From: Croceibacterium sp. TMG7-5b_MA50
GTDB taxonomy: Bacteria; Pseudomonadota; Alphaproteobacteria; Sphingomonadales; Sphingomonadaceae
NCBI RefSeq assembly: GCF_039830145.1
Contig: NZ_CP156082.1
Span: 1,940,001-2,004,000, forward strand
Reading direction: 5' to 3'
Length of the DNA: 64,000 nucleotides
Program-made: the position numbers and the translations under genes
The notes under the pieces: generated by a model
What the model was told of the DNA's origin: nothing
The model's input: the letters and a program-made list of their open reading frames with translations, nothing else
The model's database searches: none
Part shown: positions 58,270-64,000 of the stretch, in pieces
Position numbering within the stretch: the stretch's first letter is position 1
How the letters are laid out: every line of letters starts with the position of its first letter

Positions 58270-59124
58270 ATGTGCGAGCAGGATCATGTTGCAACCATGC
58301 GCGCCGGGCTGAGCCGGCGGCAGTTCGGCGCGATGGCCGGCTTCGGCGTGCTGGCAGCCTGCGCCACGCCGGAAGCGGGCGCCGCGGCCGGCCTGACCGA
58401 ACGCACCGTCACTTTCCCGGCCGATGGCGCGACCATGGACGCCTTCTGGGTCCATCCGCGCGACGGCCGGCATCCGGCGGTGATCCTGTGGCCGGACATT
58501 GCGGGCCTGCGCCCGGTGTTCGAGATGATGGGCCGGCGGCTCGCCAGTGAAGGCTATGCCGTGCTGGTGCTGAACCCCTATTTCCGGGACCGCCCCGCGC
58601 CCCAGTTCGCCGATTTCGCCGCCATTCTGGAGGCGGGCATGGCAACAGTCGCCCCCTGGCGCGCGAAGAACGATGCGGCGGGCGTGACGCGCGCGGCGCG
58701 CGACGTGGTGGCCTGGCTGGACACGCAGGAGGCGGTCGATACCACGCGCGGGATCGGCAATCAGGGTTATTGCATGGGCGGCCCCTACACCGTGTGGACC
58801 GCCGCCGCCGTACCGGCGCGGTTGAAGGCGGCGGCGAGCTTCCATGGCGGCGGCCTCGTCACCGATGCGCTCACCAGCCCGCATGCCGTGCTGAAGGACA
58901 CGCAGGCGCAGTACCTGATCGCCATCGCGCAGGACGATGATGCCAAGGCGCCGGACGCCAAGGGCGCCTTCCGCACGGCGGCGGATGCGGCCGGCCGCCC
59001 GGCGCAGATCGAGGTATTCGCCGGCGACCATGGCTGGACCGTGCCGGACAGCCCCAAATATGCCGAGGCGGAGGCTGAGCGCGCCTGGGCGGCGCTGCTG
59101 GCGCTGTACGAGCGGTCGCTTTGA
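58270..59124 (+). CDS. Dienelactone-hydrolase-family alpha/beta hydrolase, exported
   Basis: This 284-residue protein carries a twin-arginine-like signal (SRRQFGAMAGFGVLAAC) and an alpha/beta hydrolase fold. The nucleophile is Cys168 in GYCMGG, as in dienelactone hydrolases, with the acid in the AQDDDAKAPD segment and His254 in AGDHGWTV. Classical DLH opens dienelactone in chloroaromatic catabolism, but exported relatives act on varied esters or lactones. Proximity to the lig genes is suggestive, but it is transcribed away from them, so a protocatechuate role is only conjecture. Confidence 0.85.
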   Translation: MCEQDHVATMRAGLSRRQFGAMAGFGVLAACATPEAGAAAGLTERTVTFPADGATMDAFWVHPRDGRHPAVILWPDIAGLRPVFEMMGRRLASEGYAVLVLNPYFRDRPAPQFADFAAILEAGMATVAPWRAKNDAAGVTRAARDVVAWLDTQEAVDTTRGIGNQGYCMGGPYTVWTAAAVPARLKAAASFHGGGLVTDALTSPHAVLKDTQAQYLIAIAQDDDAKAPDAKGAFRTAADAAGRPAQIEVFAGDHGWTVPDSPKYAEAEAERAWAALLALYERSL

Positions 59125-59744
59125 CCGAGCGACCGGCAGGTGACGGCGCTGTCGTAACCCGTACGACCACTGATTTGCCGACCATCGCCGCCATGCTGGT
59201 GTCGCTGGTCGGCATTGGCACGATCTTCCTGTTCAACGACCCGACGCCATTGCTGCTGGCGCCTGGGCCGGACCTCGACTGGCCGCTGGGCCTGTTCGGC
59301 GCCGCAGCCGGATTATGGGCGGCGCTGCGTATTGGCCGGTTGCCCAACGTTCGGCGTCAGACGCTGGGCCGCATCTCGCTGATTGTCATGATCCCGTTGC
59401 TCCTGGGCTACGGAATGGCAAATGCCGGCAGCCGCCTGCAGGAAGCCTTCGCGTTCCGGCAGGGAACGACGATGGAGCAGGTCGTCGTCAAGGTGCTGAC
59501 GACCGACCGGCGGGAAGGACGCAAGTTCCCCCGGAAGCGATATCACACGGCGACTGTGGCGAATCCGTTGCAACCGGGGAACTTCGAGATCGACATCGAT
59601 GCGGCGACGTTCGGTCGGATCGAGCCGGCGGGTACCTGTGCCCGGATCATGATCGAACGCGTGCCGAGCGGGGCCGCGCGCCTGATCCGGCCGCTTGACT
59701 GGAACGTGGCCTGCCCTGGCGCGAGCGGGCCCGCTCAGGCGTAG
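59121..59744 (+). CDS. Unrecognised membrane protein with three helices
   Basis: I do not recognise this 207-residue protein. Three hydrophobic segments (AAMLVSLVGIGTIFLF, PLGLFGAAAGLWAAL, ISLIVMIPLLLGYGMANAG) are followed by a soluble C-terminal part with a KFPRKRYHTATV basic patch and a DIDAATFGRIEPAGTC segment. A TTG start at 59121 overlaps the preceding stop (TTGA), suggesting coupling to the hydrolase gene; an internal ATG at 59193 is an alternative. Its end overlaps the aldo/keto reductase gene by ten bases on the other strand. Confidence 0.6.
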   Translation: MTERPAGDGAVVTRTTTDLPTIAAMLVSLVGIGTIFLFNDPTPLLLAPGPDLDWPLGLFGAAAGLWAALRIGRLPNVRRQTLGRISLIVMIPLLLGYGMANAGSRLQEAFAFRQGTTMEQVVVKVLTTDRREGRKFPRKRYHTATVANPLQPGNFEIDIDAATFGRIEPAGTCARIMIERVPSGAARLIRPLDWNVACPGASGPAQA

Positions 59745-60748
59745 GCGCCCGACATGTCGGCGAACTCCTCGGTATCGATCGTCGCCCGGATGCCTTCGCC
59801 ATAGCGGTGGCCACGGACGGTGGCCTGGTTGATGAGCACGCCGGCTTCCGCCAGCACCTCCTCCGACACGGTTACCGCCGGCGCGGCGTAATTGTCGGAG
59901 AGGTGCGTCAGGCTGGTGGTGCCGGGGATCGCGTGGACGTGACCGCCCTGCCGCAGCAGCCAGTGCAGCGCCAGTTGCGCGGGCGTCACCCGTGCCTCCG
60001 CCGCGAGCGCCGCGAAGCCCTGCACCAGCCGCAGGTTCTCCGGCCAGTTCTCCGCGGAGAAGCGCGGCATGGTGTGGCGCAGGTCCTTGGGGTCCAGCGT
60101 GGATGGGTCGGTCAGTTCGCCGCCCAGCGCGCCGCGGCCCACCGGGCTGAACGCGACCAGCGCGATGCCGAGATCGGCACAGGTGTCCTTCACCGCGAGT
60201 TCGACGTTGCGGGTCCACAGCGAATATTCGGTCTGCACCGCCGCCATGGGGTGCACGCCATGCGCCTCCCGAATGTGGGCCGCGCCCCATTCGGACACGC
60301 CATAGGCGCCGATCTTTCCCGCAGCGATCGCGTCGGCCAACGCGCCTACCATGTCGGCGACCGGCACTTTCGGATCGAACCGGTGCATGTAGAACAGGTC
60401 GATGTGGTCGGTGCCGAGCCGCTTGAGGCTGTCCTCCAGCGAGCGGGTCATTGCTGCCGGGCTGCAGTCGATCGCGCGCCGGGCACCATCGACCACGATG
60501 CCGGTCTTGCTCGCCAACAGGAACTCGCCTCGGCGGTGCATGATTGCGCGGGCCAGCAGCTCCTCGTTCGCGCCGCCGCCATAGATGTTGGCGGTGTCGA
60601 GGTGATCGTAGCCGAGGTCCAGTGCGCGGTTCAGCAGGCGGACCTTGCCGTCCTCATCCGGCGGGGAACCGTAGGCCCAGGACAGGTTCATGCAGCCAAG
60701 GCCCACCGAATGGACCGGCCGACCGGCGAGCAGGCGCTTGGTCGTCAC
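59735..60748 (-). CDS. Aldo/keto reductase at the end of the lig operon
   Basis: The 337-residue TIM-barrel oxidoreductase has the AKR tetrad: Asp and Tyr in DHLDTANIYGGG, Lys in LASKTGIV, and His in FYMHRFD. It reduces aldehydes or ketones with NADPH. A GTG start at 60748 overlaps the ligC stop in GTGA, so it is translated with the protocatechuate genes. It may reduce an aldehyde or keto intermediate of aromatic catabolism; the substrate is not determined. Confidence 0.88.
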   Translation of the reverse strand: MTTKRLLAGRPVHSVGLGCMNLSWAYGSPPDEDGKVRLLNRALDLGYDHLDTANIYGGGANEELLARAIMHRRGEFLLASKTGIVVDGARRAIDCSPAAMTRSLEDSLKRLGTDHIDLFYMHRFDPKVPVADMVGALADAIAAGKIGAYGVSEWGAAHIREAHGVHPMAAVQTEYSLWTRNVELAVKDTCADLGIALVAFSPVGRGALGGELTDPSTLDPKDLRHTMPRFSAENWPENLRLVQGFAALAAEARVTPAQLALHWLLRQGGHVHAIPGTTSLTHLSDNYAAPAVTVSEEVLAEAGVLINQATVRGHRYGEGIRATIDTEEFADMSGAYA

Positions 60749-61701
60749 GACCAGCCGTCCTGCCCTTCCAGCTGGCGGGCCAGGTCGCCGATCACGCGGT
60801 AGCAATCGAGCACCTGTTCCACCGAGGAGTTCGGCTGGCGCCCTTCCCGGATCGCGGCGACGAATTCGCGGTCCTGCAGTTCGATGCCGTTGTTCGATAC
60901 GGCCACGTCGGTGAGGTCCACCGGCTCTTCCTTGCCCGTCACCAGATCGTCGTAGCGGGCGATGTAGGTGGCGGTGTCGCCGATATAGCGGAAGAAGGTG
61001 CCGAGCGGGCCGTCATTGTTGAACGACAGCGACAGGGTGCAGATCGCCCCGCTTTCGGCCTTCAGCTGGATCGACATGTCCATCGCGATGCCGAGGTCCG
61101 GATGCCGGGGCCCCTGCATGGCATTGGCGGCTACGATGCGGCCCGCCTGATAGGCGAACAGGTCGATCGTATGCGCGGCGTGGTGCCACAGCAGGTGGTC
61201 GGTCCACGAACGCGGCTGCCCCTTGGCATTCATGTTCTTGCGGCGGAAGAAGTAGGTCTGCACGTCCATCTGCTGCACGGCGAACTCGCCCGCGACGATG
61301 CGGTTATGGACGTATTGATGGCTGGGATTGAAGCGCCGGGTGTGGCCGACCATGCAGGTGAGGCCGGTCGCCTGCGCCTTGTCCGCCACCGCCTGCGCAT
61401 CGCCCCAGCTGTCGGACAGGGGAATTTCCACCTGCACGTGCTTGCCCGCCTCCATGCACTGGATCGCCTGTTCGGCGTGCATCTGCGTGGGAGTGCACAG
61501 GATCACGGCGTCGACTTCGGGCAGCGCCAGCGCCTCTGCCAGCTCGGTGCCCGAATGGACCGCGCCGTACTTCGCGGCGACCTCCGCCGCCTGCTCGGCG
61601 CGGCGAGAGATGACGGAGGCGATCGTCACCCCGTCGATGTTCCTGAGGCCATCGAGATGCTTTTCGCCAAAGGCGCCGGCGCCGACAAGGGCGATACGCA
61701 T
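60745..61701 (-). CDS. ligC: 4-carboxy-2-hydroxymuconate-6-semialdehyde dehydrogenase LigC
   Basis: This 318-residue Gfo/Idh/MocA-type NADP enzyme has the dinucleotide motif ALVGAGAFGEKH and the family stretch GKHVQVEIPLSDSW. LigC oxidises the hemiacetal form of the protocatechuate 4,5-cleavage product to 2-pyrone-4,6-dicarboxylate. The identification rests on the Gfo/Idh fold together with its position directly after ligB in a ligJABC-type order. It starts 22 bases after the ligB stop and overlaps the reductase gene by four bases. Confidence 0.93.
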   Translation of the reverse strand: MRIALVGAGAFGEKHLDGLRNIDGVTIASVISRRAEQAAEVAAKYGAVHSGTELAEALALPEVDAVILCTPTQMHAEQAIQCMEAGKHVQVEIPLSDSWGDAQAVADKAQATGLTCMVGHTRRFNPSHQYVHNRIVAGEFAVQQMDVQTYFFRRKNMNAKGQPRSWTDHLLWHHAAHTIDLFAYQAGRIVAANAMQGPRHPDLGIAMDMSIQLKAESGAICTLSLSFNNDGPLGTFFRYIGDTATYIARYDDLVTGKEEPVDLTDVAVSNNGIELQDREFVAAIREGRQPNSSVEQVLDCYRVIGDLARQLEGQDGWS

Positions 61702-61723
61702 GGGGGTACTCCTGTGTGGGGGT

Positions 61724-62602
<879 letters not shown>

Positions 62603-63019
62603 TCAGTACTGCCCCTTGATCGAACGCTGCCCATGCGGGGAGCGGCCGCCGCCCACCATCATCTGGAAATATTCCTCCTTGGTCATGCCCGTCATGGTGC
62701 TGACCGCATCCTGGAAGCTCAGCCGGTCGGTCGAGAACAGCTTGGCCAGGAAGTAGATGTTGCCGCCAAGGTCCAGCAGGCGGTTGTAGTCGCGGTCGAT
62801 CACCGCCTGCTTGATCTCGTCCGAGAGCTGCCATTCGTCGAGATAGGCGCGCTGGTCGGCCAGGAAGCGGGTGCGGTTGTCCTCCTTCATCAGGCTCATG
62901 GCGAACTGGTTCAGGTGGTATCCCTGCCGCGCGCGGCGGGCGGTGTAGACGCGGGTGCCGGGAATGTCGTCGAATTCGGCGAGGTAGGCCGCCACGTCGC
63001 GCGGCATGGTCTGTGTCAC
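62603..63019 (-). CDS. ligA: Protocatechuate 4,5-dioxygenase alpha subunit LigA
   Basis: This 138-residue helical subunit covers the LigB active site in the heterotetramer. Recognisable family sequence includes YHLNQFAMSLMKEDNR, LLDLGGNIYFLAKLF and GMTKEEYFQMMVGGGRS. The ATG overlaps the stop of the upstream DUF2218 gene (ATGA), so the whole operon is coupled. No metal ligands are expected in this subunit. Confidence 0.96.
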   Translation of the reverse strand: MTQTMPRDVAAYLAEFDDIPGTRVYTARRARQGYHLNQFAMSLMKEDNRTRFLADQRAYLDEWQLSDEIKQAVIDRDYNRLLDLGGNIYFLAKLFSTDRLSFQDAVSTMTGMTKEEYFQMMVGGGRSPHGQRSIKGQY

Positions 63020-63321
63020 GGCTTGCTCTCCCAGGTGTACTGAAGCGGCGCCTCGCGGAAAGCGAAGCGGTCCAGGTGCCGCTCGATCACGCCGCGCAAT
63101 TGTTCGTTGCGGTCGGCATCGCCCGTCACCAGCGTGATGGCGATGCCGTCACTCTGTGCGGTCATCACCGCATTGTCGTGCTCGGCGAAGGGGAAGGCGG
63201 CGACCTGCCCCTCCCCATCCCAGCTGGCGGCCATCTTGTGACCCCAATGCTTCACCAATTGCTGCAGGTAGCGCGCCGGTTGCGTGCACGGGGCGAAGCC
63301 GGTGGCGACAAACCCCGTCAC
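63016..63321 (-). CDS. DUF2218-family small protein inside the lig operon
   Basis: This 101-residue soluble protein resembles the DUF2218 family (HWGHKMAASWDGEGQVAAFPF; ERHLDRFAFRE). A GTG start at 63321 overlaps the ligJ stop and its own stop overlaps the ligA start, giving two consecutive 4-base couplings. The function of the family is not known to me; some members sit near metal or siderophore genes. Strict coupling suggests a role in dioxygenase supply or maintenance, but this is inference. Confidence 0.75.
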   Translation of the reverse strand: MTGFVATGFAPCTQPARYLQQLVKHWGHKMAASWDGEGQVAAFPFAEHDNAVMTAQSDGIAITLVTGDADRNEQLRGVIERHLDRFAFREAPLQYTWESKP

Positions 63322-64000
63322 AGCCCGCGCGCCGTCAGCAGCGCGTCCAGCCGAGGGTAGACCCGGCGGACATTCGCTTCAAAAATGGCGTGCTTGTCCG
63401 CCGCCGGGATGTCGAGCGCGTCGACGTAGCGCTTCGTGTCGTCGAAATACTGGCCGGTCTCGGGGTCGATGCCGCGCACCGCGCCGACCATCTCGCTGCC
63501 GAACAGGATGTTCTTGGTCGCGATCACCTTGGCCAGCAGGTCGATGCCCGGCTGGTGGTAGACGCAGGTGTCGAAGAACACGTTGTTCATCAGGTGATCG
63601 GCCAGCGGCGGCTGCTTCAGCATGTCGGCCAGGCCGCGATATCGGCCCCAGTGATACGGCACCGCGCCGCCGCCGTGGGGAATGATGAAGCGCAAGGTCG
63701 GGAAGCGGCTGAAGAGGTCGCCCTGCAGCAATTGCATGAAGGCGACGGTGTCCGCCGCCAGGTAATAGCCGCCGGTCGCGTGCATCGCCGGGTTGCAGCT
63801 GCCCGAGACGTGGATCATCGCCGGCACGTCCAGCTCCACCATCGCCTCGTAGATCGGGAACCAATACGGATCGGTCAGCGGCGGATGGTCGAAGTAGCCG
63901 CCGCCAGGATCGGGATTGAGGTTGCACACGACGAAGCCCAGTTCCGTCACGCAGCGGCACAGTTCGGTGACGCTTTCGGACAGGTCGGCACCCGGGCTCT
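63318..64000 (-). CDS. ligJ: 4-oxalomesaconate hydratase LigJ, C-terminal part
   Basis: The gene runs off the right edge; about 227 C-terminal residues are visible. The amidohydrolase-fold sequence matches LigJ of sphingomonads: CNLNPDPGGG, HPPLTDPYWFPIYE, IHVSGSCNPAMHATGGYY, FIIPHGGGAVPYHWGRY and NVFFDTCVYHQPGIDLLA. LigJ hydrates 4-oxalomesaconate on the way to pyruvate and oxaloacetate. It precedes DUF2218-ligA-ligB-ligC, an arrangement like ligJABC with an insertion. An internal ATG at 63950 is not the true start. Confidence 0.93.
   Translation of the reverse strand, partial: SPGADLSESVTELCRCVTELGFVVCNLNPDPGGGYFDHPPLTDPYWFPIYEAMVELDVPAMIHVSGSCNPAMHATGGYYLAADTVAFMQLLQGDLFSRFPTLRFIIPHGGGAVPYHWGRYRGLADMLKQPPLADHLMNNVFFDTCVYHQPGIDLLAKVIATKNILFGSEMVGAVRGIDPETGQYFDDTKRYVDALDIPAADKHAIFEANVRRVYPRLDALLTARGL

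Overview
The window is high-GC DNA with short intergenic gaps, many 4-base ATGA/GTGA gene overlaps, and no transposase, integrase or CRISPR array. The gene content points to a sphingomonad (order Sphingomonadales, Alphaproteobacteria). Indicators are the lig genes for protocatechuate 4,5-cleavage, a Gcw_chp/TorF-type porin, an NDUFA9-like protein, a large TonB-dependent receptor beside polysaccharide-degrading enzymes, and a Wza/Wzc exopolysaccharide system. The genus cannot be fixed from this sequence alone.

Layout. 1-10.7 kb is an exopolysaccharide locus built as two divergent arms. The leftward arm has an acyltransferase, a GT4 glycosyltransferase, a secreted GH12 glycanase with RTX repeats, a Wzy-type polymerase/ligase and the start of a probable flippase. 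The rightward arm has a Wza-type lipoprotein, an outer-membrane beta-barrel protein and a Wzc-type tyrosine autokinase. 10.7-27 kb is mostly core and household genes: a POT peptide transporter, der, gloA, a TorF-like porin, a PPP phosphatase, a small RTX protein, a BCCT transporter, bfr and bfd with paired palindromes between them, a retropepsin-like protein without its catalytic aspartate, a TPR lipoprotein, pyrB with a non-catalytic dihydroorotase partner, sppA and tRNA-Val(CAC).

27-46.6 kb is an accessory carbon and peptide scavenging region. It holds a LamG-fold lipoprotein, a PL10 pectate lyase, a PepSY-like lipoprotein, a PQQ-type sugar dehydrogenase fused to a YbhB/PEBP domain, a TolB-propeller amidohydrolase, a TonB-dependent receptor, a gamma-glutamyltransferase, a BNR-4 (possible ulvan or rhamnogalacturonan lyase) protein translationally coupled to a GH105 unsaturated-uronyl hydrolase, and a LacZ-type GH2 beta-galactosidase. 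Together these could cleave pectic or ulvan-like polymers outside the cell, import the oligosaccharides and trim them.

46.6-53.5 kb carries a complete tripartite RND efflux operon with a TetR repressor gene, then tRNA-Leu(CAG). 53.7-58 kb holds an NDUFA9-like protein, an NfeD/stomatin pair and typA/bipA. 58-64 kb has a dienelactone-hydrolase-family protein, an unrecognised membrane protein and a tightly overlapped leftward operon ligJ (cut by the window edge) - DUF2218 - ligA - ligB - ligC - aldo/keto reductase for protocatechuate meta-cleavage. Most regulatory calls (dyads, direct repeats) were read by eye and have not been tested.
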